Shown: one piece after another, positions 38,618 to 48,182 of the stretch | How positions within the stretch are numbered: the first letter of the stretch is position 1 | How the letters are laid out: each line of letters opens with the position of its first letter | DNA from: Caulobacter sp. CCH9-E1 | Lineage (GTDB): Bacteria; Pseudomonadota; Alphaproteobacteria; Caulobacterales; Caulobacteraceae | Assembly (NCBI RefSeq): GCF_001556515.1 | Contig: NZ_LSJA01000109.1 | Span: forward strand, 15,878 to 79,877 | Length of the DNA stretch: 64,000 bases | Reading direction: 5' to 3' | The notes under the pieces: generated by a model | What the model saw: only the letters and a program-made list of their open reading frames with translations | Database searches by the model: none | Told to the model about the DNA's origin: nothing | Position numbers and translations under genes: made by a program

Positions 38618-39020
38618 ACCGCTCGACCATCCAGGGCAACACCCGCGCGGGACGCTTGGCGGCGATGTCGATCAGCACCCAGTCCGTGCGGCTCTGGGCG
38701 CACATCTCGCCGTCGGGGCCGTCGATGCGGACATAGCGCTCGAAGCGCGGCCCCTTGAGCTCGCCGACCCAAGTGTAGCCGACGGCGGTCTCGCCCAGGA
38801 GAAGCTCGCGGCGGTAGTCGATCTCGTGGCGGCGCGCGACCCAGCTCCAGGGCGCGCGCTGCTCTTCGCTGGCCCAGGCCTCCCAGTGGGCGATGGCCAG
38901 GTCCTGGGCCCAGGAGAGATAGACCACGTTGTTGACGTGGCCATTGGCGTCGATGTCCGACGCCTGGGGCTGGAAGGTCAGGGAGAAAGCGTCCGTGGGC
39001 GGGACGAACAGGCGGCTCAC
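38598..39020 (-). CDS. hotdog-fold acyl-CoA thioesterase
   Basis: The 140-residue protein of the 4-hydroxybenzoyl-CoA thioesterase/YbgC-like group carries the active-site segment DIDANGHVNNVVYLSWAQ, with the Asp-x-x-x-His-x-N pattern. The FERYVRI and SRTDWVLID strands are typical. It would hydrolyse an acyl-CoA of unknown chain. The start is a GTG with little ribosome-site support. It follows grxD on the same strand (75-base gap) and may be its downstream partner. Confidence 0.82.
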   Translation of the reverse strand: MSRLFVPPTDAFSLTFQPQASDIDANGHVNNVVYLSWAQDLAIAHWEAWASEEQRAPWSWVARRHEIDYRRELLLGETAVGYTWVGELKGPRFERYVRIDGPDGEMCAQSRTDWVLIDIAAKRPARVLPWMVERFTPKGR

Positions 39021-39048
39021 GCGCGTCGCCGCGCGTTGTTTTTAGAGG

Positions 39049-39097
39049 GTGAGCCCCCCAAGCGGCGAACCGCTATGCACTTCGCCTGAGGGCTCAC
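39049..39097 (-). other. hairpin overlapping the grxD stop
   Basis: GTGAGCCC (39049-39056) pairs with GGGCTCAC (39090-39097), which contains the grxD stop. An inner hairpin AGCGG-CGAA-CCGCT sits between them. There is no T-tract on the minus strand, so this is a 3' structural element and not a clear terminator. Confidence 0.45.
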
Positions 39098-39435
39098 GCG
39101 GCCAGGACGCCCTGTTCGCTCAGGAAGGTCTTCAGTTCGCCCGACTGGAACATCTCGCGGACGATGTCGCTGCCGCCGACGAACTCGCCCTTCACGTAGA
39201 GCTGCGGGATGGTCGGCCAGTCGGTGAAGGTCTTGATGCCCTGGCGCAGCTCATCGTCCTGCAGGACGTCGACGCCCGCGAACTCGACGCCCAGATGGTC
39301 GAGGATCTGAACGACGACCGACGAGAAGCCGCAGCGCGGCTGATCGGGCACGCCCTTCATGAACACCACGACCGGGTTCTCGGCCACGGTCTTGGCGATG
39401 AAGTCGATGGCGGGGGAGGCGGCAGCGTCGGTCAT
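39094..39435 (-). CDS. grxD: monothiol glutaredoxin, Grx4 family
   Basis: The 113-residue protein has the CGFS active site (35-38; PRCGFSS) and the glutathione-binding [17 protein letters not shown] segment. Family knowledge: CGFS glutaredoxins ligate a bridging 2Fe-2S cluster with glutathione, pair with BolA proteins, and traffic Fe-S clusters and iron signals. The bolA gene lies two genes upstream on the same strand, with an aldo/keto-reductase-like gene between them. Confidence 0.95.
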   Translation of the reverse strand: MTDAAASPAIDFIAKTVAENPVVVFMKGVPDQPRCGFSSVVVQILDHLGVEFAGVDVLQDDELRQGIKTFTDWPTIPQLYVKGEFVGGSDIVREMFQSGELKTFLSEQGVLAA

Positions 39436-39499
39436 GGAGAAGGATCCTTGGCGAAGGCTCTCAGCTAGGCGCCCGTGCGGGTGGGGTCAAGTGCGACGA

Positions 39500-40342
39500 T
39501 CAAGCCCGACTGGCGGCCTTCTCGCGTTCCTGCGCCGAGAACCGGGCCAGCTCGATCTGGGCGCGGAGGCTGTCGGGCAGGTCGCGATCGACGACGGCGG
39601 CCAGGCGCGGGAGGTCGGCGGGAGCGTCGACCGAAACGCAGACCGAGGTTACCGCTGGCTCCGTCAGGGCGTAGGCCAGGCAAATAGCCTCGGCGCTCCA
39701 GTCCGGAGTCCCGTGCAGGAAGTCGTAGCCCCCGATGCCGGCCAGGGGATCGGTGCGGCGCCGCCAGAGCGAGGGCCGGGGCAAGGTCTGGCCGGCGTCG
39801 CGCAGTGTCTGCGGCCAGAAGTCTTCGCCAAAGACGGCCAGGCCTCGCCGTTCGGCCTCGCGCAGGCGCTGACGGTCGGCCAGGCCCGAGGCCAGGTTGA
39901 AGGGCGAGGCGATGGCGATCAGCAGGTCGTTGTCGAGCAAGGCTGGATGGATATCGCCCCGCGTCGCGACGCCAAGGCCCGGCTTGCCGCTCATTCCGCG
40001 CAGATCGCCTTCGAGGGGCGCGGGCAGGGTGGAGCCTTGCGGATCGTTGATCAGGACGAGGTCCGCGCGGGCCAGGCCCAGCGCTTCGAAGGACGACGCC
40101 AAGTCCCTCTGGTGTTCGCCGCGCATGCGCAAGGTGATGAACAGGCGCTCGCGCTCGACCGAGGCGAAGGCCTCCCTAGCGCTTTGACGCAGGGCGTCAG
40201 AGGCGCCGTCCACTTGGAAGCTGTTGATGCCTTGCTCCAGCGCCTTCAGCACCAGCGCCCGAGCATCCCGCGCAGTGTCGCCCAGGCGCAGGGTCAGCGC
40301 CGAGATCGCCACGCCTGATTTGTCCAAGGGACGATAGCGCAC
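39500..40342 (-). CDS. aldo/keto-reductase-like protein lacking the catalytic tetrad
   Basis: The protein has about 280 residues from a GTG at 40342, eleven bases after the bolA stop; sequence further upstream in this frame overlaps bolA and is not real. It starts like an aldo/keto reductase (MRYRPLDKSGVAISALTL) and keeps the EQGINSF and LTEPAVTSVCV segments of that barrel. The Asp-Tyr-Lys-His tetrad is not found: FDTA reads FQVD, the Tyr is absent, the Lys strand reads ITLRMR and the His strand reads LINDP. I infer an inactive or repurposed barrel. Its place between bolA and grxD hints at a link to Fe-S or redox handling. Confidence 0.7.
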   Translation of the reverse strand: MRYRPLDKSGVAISALTLRLGDTARDARALVLKALEQGINSFQVDGASDALRQSAREAFASVERERLFITLRMRGEHQRDLASSFEALGLARADLVLINDPQGSTLPAPLEGDLRGMSGKPGLGVATRGDIHPALLDNDLLIAIASPFNLASGLADRQRLREAERRGLAVFGEDFWPQTLRDAGQTLPRPSLWRRRTDPLAGIGGYDFLHGTPDWSAEAICLAYALTEPAVTSVCVSVDAPADLPRLAAVVDRDLPDSLRAQIELARFSAQEREKAASRA

Positions 40343-40353
40343 GCGGAAGCGAC

Positions 40354-40590
40354 CTAGTCGGCGGGGGCGGCGGTTTCGAGCGCCAGGGCGTGCAAGGTTC
40401 CGCCTAGCACGTCGGCCAGCGCCTTGTTGACCAGCTGATGCTGGCGCACCCGCGGCAGGCCTTTGAACGCCGGCGAGACGATCCGCGCCTTCCAATGGTC
40501 GTTGTCGCCAGCCAGATCGGTCAGCACGATCTCGGAATCGGGGAAGGCCGCGGTCAGGCGGGCTTCGAGCTCGGCGTGGGACATGGGCAC
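40354..40590 (-). CDS. bolA: BolA family protein
   Basis: The 78-residue protein has the BolA fold signature: EARLTAAFPDSEIVLTDLAG, then DHWKARIVSPAFKGLPRVRQHQLV, with the conserved His near VRQHQLVNKAL. It resembles the short BolA2/IbaG subtype. Partner of CGFS glutaredoxins in Fe-S transfer. The start is a GTG with GGAG nine bases upstream; an ATG two codons later is possible. It is divergent from the M28 peptidase gene. Confidence 0.9.
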   Translation of the reverse strand: MPMSHAELEARLTAAFPDSEIVLTDLAGDNDHWKARIVSPAFKGLPRVRQHQLVNKALADVLGGTLHALALETAAPAD

Positions 40591-40685
40591 GGCGGAAAAC
40601 TCCGGTCTGCGAAAGCTTCACTGGGGCAGGATGTCTTAAGAACAACCCTACGACGTCCTGTCGTGAGTTGGATTTAATTGAATTC

Positions 40686-40702
40686 GCCGTGCGGCGCACG
40701 GC
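40686..40702 (+). promoter_or_regulatory. hairpin just upstream of M28 peptidase start
   Basis: GCCGTGC-GGC-GCACGGC is a perfect 7-bp stem with a 3-nt loop ending 11 bases before the ATG, in the space where the weak ribosome site lies. It may restrain translation or be a protein-binding palindrome. Confidence 0.45.
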
Positions 40703-40713
40703 AAGTAAGCGCC

Positions 40714-41649
40714 ATGATCAAGCTTTCCCACGCTCGCGCCGTCCTGCTCGCCATCACCCTGGCCGCCAGCGCCGCCCACCCCGCCTTCGCCGGACCTGGC
40801 GACAAGGCGCTGGACGATGTCCGCATCTTGTCGGCCGACGACATGCAAGGCCGCGCGCCGGGCACGCCGGGTTCGGAGAAGGCGCGGGCCTATATCCTGT
40901 CCCGCTTCGCCCAGATCGGCCTCTCGCCCGTCGGCGAGCGGTTCGAGCAGCCCTTCAGCTTCGCCAAGCGCGATGGTTCGGCCGTTCAGGGCGTGAACAT
41001 GATCGCGCGCATCAAGGGAACCGAGGGCGGCAAGGCGATGGTCGTCTCCGCCCATTACGATCACCTGGGCGTCCGGAACGGTGAAATCTACAACGGCGCC
41101 GACGACAACGCCTCGGGCGTGGCGGGCCTGCTGGCGGTGGCCGAGGCCTTCAAGGCCAAGCCCCCCAAGCATGACGTGATCTTCGCCGTCGTCGACGCCG
41201 AGGAGGGCGGCCTGCGCGGCGCCAGGGCCTTCGCGGCCGCGCCGCCGGTCCCGCTGGAAGCCGTCGCGCTGGCCGTCAATTTCGACATGCTCAGCAAGAA
41301 CCCGAAGAACGAGCTCTACGTCGCTGGAACCACGCCGTTCCCCTATCTGAAGCCGATCCTGGTCAAGGTGGCGACGACCGCGCCCGTGACCCTCAAACTC
41401 GGCCATGACACCGACGCGGGCGGCGAGGAGAACAACTGGAGCAACCAGTCCGATCACTACGCCTTCGGCGAGAAGGGCGTGCCTTGGCTCTATTTCGGCG
41501 TGGAGGACCACCCTGAGTATCACAAGCCGACCGACGACTTCGCGACCGTCCCGCAGGACTTCTTCAAGCGCTCCGTGGTGACGGTGGTCCAGGCTAGTCT
41601 CGCCCTGGAGCGGCGACTGGACGAGGTGGCCAAGGCCTCCGGGCGTTAG
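40714..41649 (+). CDS. M28 family zinc aminopeptidase, exported
   Basis: The 311-residue protein has a signal peptide (residues 1-27, ending PAFA). The M28 core shows the co-catalytic zinc ligands in order: SAHYDHLG (His, Asp), NGADDNASG (bridging Asp), VVDAEEGG (catalytic Glu and ligand), NFDML (Asp), and EDHPEYHKPTDDF (His). It therefore looks like an active periplasmic aminopeptidase. The substrate is unknown; relatives release N-terminal hydrophobic residues or cyclise glutamine. Confidence 0.9.
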   Translation: MIKLSHARAVLLAITLAASAAHPAFAGPGDKALDDVRILSADDMQGRAPGTPGSEKARAYILSRFAQIGLSPVGERFEQPFSFAKRDGSAVQGVNMIARIKGTEGGKAMVVSAHYDHLGVRNGEIYNGADDNASGVAGLLAVAEAFKAKPPKHDVIFAVVDAEEGGLRGARAFAAAPPVPLEAVALAVNFDMLSKNPKNELYVAGTTPFPYLKPILVKVATTAPVTLKLGHDTDAGGEENNWSNQSDHYAFGEKGVPWLYFGVEDHPEYHKPTDDFATVPQDFFKRSVVTVVQASLALERRLDEVAKASGR

Positions 41650-41767
41650 TCTTCCTGGAACCCGAACCGAGTCGACGACCCTTGGCGGAAATTGTCGGTT
41701 CTCCTTAAACCTATACGGAGCATCGTGTCGGCAAGGTGCGGGGAGGCGTAAGATCGACATCGTCGGC

Positions 41768-43570
41768 TTGAAGGACCGGATTTTGCGGGCCGTTCCAGCG
41801 GTCGCCCTGATCGTGGGCGCGGCCGTGGCGGCGGACTATATCCTCAACGTCTTGATCCGCGGCGTCCCATCGGACTTCACGCCGTTCGCGACCGCCATCA
41901 TCGCCTTGGTTGTCGCGACTCCGCTGGCCTTATGGCTGACCAGCCAGCGGCTGCGCCTGGATGAGCTGCACCACGCCCTTTCGGCCAGTCTCGAGAGCAA
42001 GCAGAAGGCCATCGAGGAGGCCGAGGAGGCCCTGGCGAAATACCGCGAGGCGGATCGTCTATACAGACTGCTGGGCGACAACCTGACCGACCACGTGGCG
42101 CTCTGGAGCCGCAAGGGAGAACGGCTCTACAGCTCCCCCAGCATCGAACGGATCACAGGCTATGGCGTCGAGGAGTTCTTGAGCCTGCCGCCGACCGCCA
42201 TGGTCAGCGAGCCCGATTTCCGTCGGGCGGAAAAGGTGATCATGAGCCTCTCGCCCGGCGGTCCGCCCGCGAGCCTGGACTACGAGTGCATCCGCAAGGA
42301 CGGCTCGATCATCTGGCTGGAAAGCTCCTATTCGCGGCTGGGCGACGGCTCGGGCATCCTGCTCGTCACCTCCCGCGACATCACCGAGCGCAAGCGGCTT
42401 GAGCTGGACATCGCCAAGGCGCTGGAACTGGCCGAGGCGGCCTCCGCGGCCAAGTCCGACTTTCTGGCCAACATGACCCATGAGCTGCGCACGCCCCTGA
42501 CGGCGATCATCGGGTTCGCCGAGGTGCTGCGACGATCGGGAAGGCTGGACGAGACGTCCGCGCGCCAGGTCGGGCATATCCTCGACGCCAGCAACACTCT
42601 GCTCAGCGTCGTCAACGACGTGCTGGATTTCTCGCGTCTGGAGGCCGCCGGCCTGGAGCTGGATCCCGCGCCGTTCGATCCGGCCGCCATGGCCTCGTCG
42701 TGCGCGGCCCTGGTCGAGGAACGCGCGGACGCCAAGGGCCTGGCCGTCATCGTCGAGGCTGGAGAGACCATCGCGCCGATGAACCTGGACGGCTCGCGCT
42801 TGTCGCAGGTTCTGCTGAACTTCCTGTCCAACGCGGTGAAATTCACCGCGCGGGGCGCGATCACCGTCAAGCTCCACCAGGTGGTCGAGGGCGATCAAGC
42901 CTTGCTGCGCGCCGAGGTCATCGACACTGGCATCGGGATCGCGCCCGAAAACCGCGAGGCGATCTTCGACCGCTTTTCCCAGGCCGACGCGGCGGTTTCG
43001 CGGCGGTTCGGCGGCACTGGGCTGGGCCTGGCGATCTCGCGCCGCATCATCGAGCACATGGGCGGCCGGATCGGCGTCGACAGCGTGGAGGGCGAGGGCT
43101 CCATCTTCTGGTTCGAGGTGCGCGGCCCGCTGGCTGACGCGCCCTCGGCCCCGGTCGACGCGGTCGAGCCCTTGAACGCCGAGGCAAGCGTACGGCTGCT
43201 GCTGGTCGAGGACAACGCCGTGAACCGAGAGCTGGTCAAGGCGATGCTGGAGCCGTTCGGAGTGATCGTGGAGACCGCCAACGACGGCGTCGCCGGCGTC
43301 GAGGCGATGCGTCAGGGCGAGTTCGATCTGGTGCTGATGGACGTCCAGATGCCGGTCAAGGACGGCCTCACCGCCACCCGCGAGATCCGCGCCCTGGAAG
43401 GCGCCCGGGGCGCGGCGACGCCGATCATCGCCATGACCGCCAATGTCCTGCCTGAACAGGTCGCCAACTGTTTGGCGGCCGGCATGGACGACCACCTGGG
43501 CAAGCCGATCAGCCCGTCCAAGCTGCTGGAAGCGGTGGCGCGCTGGGCGGGCAGGAGCCACGCGGCCTAG
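41768..43570 (+). CDS. hybrid sensor histidine kinase with PAS domain
   Basis: The protein has about 600 residues. Two N-terminal transmembrane helices (about 8-27 and 37-57), a short coiled coil (about 65-95), a PAS domain with PAC motif (about 97-215; SLDYECIRKDGSIIWLES), HisKA with His238 (NMTHELRTPLTA), HATPase_c (NFLSNAVKFT, DTGIGI, GGTGLGLAI) and a receiver with Asp525 (VLMDVQMPVKDG). No large periplasmic loop exists, so sensing is by the PAS domain or membrane. The TTG at 41768 lacks a nearby ribosome site; GGGGAGG lies 23 bases upstream, so the start is uncertain. The stop CTAG is shared with the convergent gene. Confidence 0.88.
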   Translation: MKDRILRAVPAVALIVGAAVAADYILNVLIRGVPSDFTPFATAIIALVVATPLALWLTSQRLRLDELHHALSASLESKQKAIEEAEEALAKYREADRLYRLLGDNLTDHVALWSRKGERLYSSPSIERITGYGVEEFLSLPPTAMVSEPDFRRAEKVIMSLSPGGPPASLDYECIRKDGSIIWLESSYSRLGDGSGILLVTSRDITERKRLELDIAKALELAEAASAAKSDFLANMTHELRTPLTAIIGFAEVLRRSGRLDETSARQVGHILDASNTLLSVVNDVLDFSRLEAAGLELDPAPFDPAAMASSCAALVEERADAKGLAVIVEAGETIAPMNLDGSRLSQVLLNFLSNAVKFTARGAITVKLHQVVEGDQALLRAEVIDTGIGIAPENREAIFDRFSQADAAVSRRFGGTGLGLAISRRIIEHMGGRIGVDSVEGEGSIFWFEVRGPLADAPSAPVDAVEPLNAEASVRLLLVEDNAVNRELVKAMLEPFGVIVETANDGVAGVEAMRQGEFDLVLMDVQMPVKDGLTATREIRALEGARGAATPIIAMTANVLPEQVANCLAAGMDDHLGKPISPSKLLEAVARWAGRSHAA

Positions 43571-45051
43571 GGGCTGGGCGCGCTCTTAACCGCTTCAGCC
43601 ATCATTTCGCGAGCCTTCTTGCTCAACGCGTCTTCGTGCGGGCTGTTCGCCAGAGGCGACAGGACCATGATCGCGTCGCGCTGGCGGGATCGTTTAATCA
43701 GGCCTTCGGCCGCCAGCAGACGGTTCTCGCTGACCTGAGGGGCCAGCTTCAACGCCGTCAACAAGGCCGTCATCGTATTATCCGACGGATAGTTTGCCTC
43801 CCCGCGTCGGCTGCGTGCGAAAGCCGCCAGCGTCTGATAGCGCGACGGATTGAGCCTGAACGCCGCCACCAGGATGTTGCCCGCCTGCGTGTAGAGCTCG
43901 GCTTGTCGCGCCGGGGTCTTGTCGCCCAGGTCCATCAGACGGTCGGCCTCCAATGCGAGGGCCTCCACGTCGTTGGGGTGGGCGGTCATATATGTCTTCA
44001 GGCGCGAGCCCCCAGCTTCCGCGTCGCCGATGCGGATTTCCGCTCTGGCGAGGGCAAGTTGGGCAAAGGCGTCGTCCGGGTAGCGGGCGGCTTTCTCCCT
44101 GATGCTGGCCAGTAGCGGAGCCTTCTTCTCATCGGCGACCTCGGATCGGACATGGAGATCGTCGAGCAATAGGTCGGCGGCGCCGGCGGGCAGTCGCGAA
44201 ATCTCGGCCGTCGTCTTCTCGAACTGGCTCTTCTTGAACTGCATATAGGGCATCTGGCCGCCGCCGTAGGTGCGCAGGCGGCGGTCCCAGGCCTCGGTTT
44301 TCATGCCCGTGGCGGCCTCCATCGCGGCCACGGACTCCTGCCCTTGGCCGACGGCCGTGAGATAGGCCTGCAACTGCTTGGACCGTTCCGGATTGCTCAT
44401 CAGGTAGTGGGTTAGCAGCCACGACTGTGCGTAGAACAGGCTCGCGCGGCCCGGTGGAATGTCGCTGACCCGCTTGGTCAGGATGGTCTCCCAGGGGAAC
44501 CAAAGCTGACTATTCAGTTCATAGGATCGACCCCTGGGCGCGAATCCGACCTTGATCGACGAGTCCTCTATGGTCGTCCCCATGAAGTACTCGGCGTAGC
44601 CTTCCACCAGCCACGCCGGATAACCGTACGGGAAGTTCTGCAGCATAAGGTGGTGAGCGTATTCGTGCAGCAGGACATAGTCGTTGCCGTCCTGCGCGAG
44701 ACCAATGGCGAAGACCGCGTCCCTTCCGGAGGAATAGAAGCCGACGACGTTGTCGTTCAGGAAGGGGGCGACCTGGCGCAGCGTCGCGGGTTTATCCACC
44801 AGGTAGATCGGCAGCTTGCGCGGTGAGGGCGGCGGGCGCTGCAGGCCGTAGACTTCCCAGAAGACGGCGTCCATCAGCTCGACGCGCTCGGCGTAGTTCC
44901 TCAGGTCCCTTTCGGACCCCATGCTGTAGATGGTGAAGCGCGGGGTCTCGGCTTTCAGCCAAGCTGGCGCGGCCTGAGCGACGCTTGCCAAGGCCAGAGC
45001 CACGGTGACGGCCACCAGGCGCACGATGTTGCGCGGCATGAACTTCGGCAT
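43567..45051 (-). CDS. exported gluzincin-like protein with TPR repeats
   Basis: The 494-residue protein has a signal peptide (about 1-28, ending AQAA). The N-terminal half is a DUF1570-like zinc peptidase: HEYAH (129-133) with a candidate third ligand Glu150 in PAWLVEGYAEYF. The C-terminal half (about 310-490) is made of helical repeats resembling TPRs (DDAFAQLALARAEIRIGDAEA and similar), suggesting protein binding. Not a named family to me. It probably acts in the periplasm. The gene is convergent with the PAS hybrid kinase. Confidence 0.72.
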   Translation of the reverse strand: MPKFMPRNIVRLVAVTVALALASVAQAAPAWLKAETPRFTIYSMGSERDLRNYAERVELMDAVFWEVYGLQRPPPSPRKLPIYLVDKPATLRQVAPFLNDNVVGFYSSGRDAVFAIGLAQDGNDYVLLHEYAHHLMLQNFPYGYPAWLVEGYAEYFMGTTIEDSSIKVGFAPRGRSYELNSQLWFPWETILTKRVSDIPPGRASLFYAQSWLLTHYLMSNPERSKQLQAYLTAVGQGQESVAAMEAATGMKTEAWDRRLRTYGGGQMPYMQFKKSQFEKTTAEISRLPAGAADLLLDDLHVRSEVADEKKAPLLASIREKAARYPDDAFAQLALARAEIRIGDAEAGGSRLKTYMTAHPNDVEALALEADRLMDLGDKTPARQAELYTQAGNILVAAFRLNPSRYQTLAAFARSRRGEANYPSDNTMTALLTALKLAPQVSENRLLAAEGLIKRSRQRDAIMVLSPLANSPHEDALSKKAREMMAEAVKSAPSP

Positions 45052-45144
45052 GGATGAATCCCTCGACGAGGACGCAAGTTACCGCGCGTTGCCTAGCGTT
45101 CAAGTTGCGATAGGCCCGTCTGGCGTGCGGCGCGACGGCCTGCG

Positions 45145-45492
45145 TCAGTCCACGCAGATCACGGCCGTCGCCCTGCCGTTCTCCACCTTGGCGTAGCAGC
45201 CGAACTGCCGGTCGGTCTTCTGGCACTGGCCGGTGACGGCGCCCTGCGGCTCCAGATTGCCTTCCAGGATGCACGCGCCCTGGCACTGGCTCTTGTCGGC
45301 GCAGGCCTTGCCGGCGTCGGCATAGGGCGTGACGCAGGTTGGGATCTGCGCCCTGCCGACGGGCTGGATCGTACCGCCCTTGGCCGCGCAGGCGGAGGCC
45401 TGGCTCGCCGCCGTCGGCGCCGCCGGCTGGGCGGTCGGCGCGCAGCCGACGAGCACCAGGGCGGCGAGGGCGGTCAGGGCCAGAATACGCAT
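45145..45492 (-). CDS. cysteine-rich lipoprotein, 115 aa
   Basis: The lipoprotein has lipobox LVGC (Cys17), followed by an Ala/Pro/Thr linker and a compact domain with eight further cysteines (ACAAKGG, PTCVTPY, KACADKSQCQGACI, GQCQKTD, FGCYAKV, VICVD), likely forming four disulfides. I do not recognise a named family. It starts 15 bases after the purL stop on the same strand and may be cotranscribed with purL. Confidence 0.7.
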   Translation of the reverse strand: MRILALTALAALVLVGCAPTAQPAAPTAASQASACAAKGGTIQPVGRAQIPTCVTPYADAGKACADKSQCQGACILEGNLEPQGAVTGQCQKTDRQFGCYAKVENGRATAVICVD

Positions 45493-45507
45493 ACTGTCGA
45501 GCTTCGA

Positions 45508-47715
<2,208 letters not shown>

Positions 47716-47870
47716 GGGCGCGCCTTCTAACCCGGTCCCCGGGATTCCGCCACACTCCAGCGGACTTCTTCGTCGAGAGGCGAGGGCGATCGTCGCGACC
47801 GCGCGCGCTCATCACCATCAAAGTCGAGTGAATCCATGAGCTTGAGTGGAATTAAGGCGGCTTGACCGGA

Positions 47871-47895
47871 GGAACGTCAGGACTCCGCGCCCGTT
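47871..47895 (+). promoter_or_regulatory. EcfG/SigT-type general stress promoter
   Basis: GGAAC (47871-47875), 16 bases, then CGTT (47892-47895): an exact match to the alphaproteobacterial EcfG sigma consensus GGAAC-N16/17-CGTT. It lies 48 bases before the Q-rich protein start, a normal promoter distance. Confidence 0.8.
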
Positions 47896-47942
47896 TTCTT
47901 TCCGTGCGTCACGAGCGCGCTGTGAACCGAAGGAGAAGCCCT

Positions 47943-48125
47943 ATGGCCGAACAAGACCGTAATCCGCAGCAGCAGCAAAACGACCAGCAACGCCAAGCGC
48001 CTGGCCAGCAACAGCAACAAGGCGGCCAAACCCAAAACCCGCAAAACCCGCAACAGCGCGAGCAAGGCGGCCAAGCGGGTCAGGCTGGGCAGGGCGGCGG
48101 CCAAGGCAATCCCGGCCGCGTCTGA
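47943..48125 (+). CDS. small Gln/Gly-rich low-complexity protein
   Basis: The 60-residue protein starts at the ATG with AAGGAG upstream. Its composition is dominated by Gln, Gly, Asn and Pro, with poly-Q runs and NPQNPQQ and GGQAGQAGQGGGQG repeats. There is no signal or hydrophobic segment, so it should be disordered. The exact SigT-type promoter, good ribosome site and following terminator show it is a real, stress-induced gene. A hydrophilin-like or assembly-prone stress protein is my inference. Confidence 0.75.
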   Translation: MAEQDRNPQQQQNDQQRQAPGQQQQQGGQTQNPQNPQQREQGGQAGQAGQGGGQGNPGRV

Positions 48126-48147
48126 TCGACGAGACTCTCCGTAGAGG

Positions 48148-48175
48148 AAGGGCCGGCGGATCACCGCCGGCCCTT
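48148..48175. terminator. bidirectional terminator
   Basis: AAGGGCCGGCGG (48148-48159) pairs perfectly with CCGCCGGCCCTT (48164-48175) around ATCA. It separates the Q-rich gene from the convergent hydrolase gene. Confidence 0.85.
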
Positions 48176-48182
48176 CTTGCGT

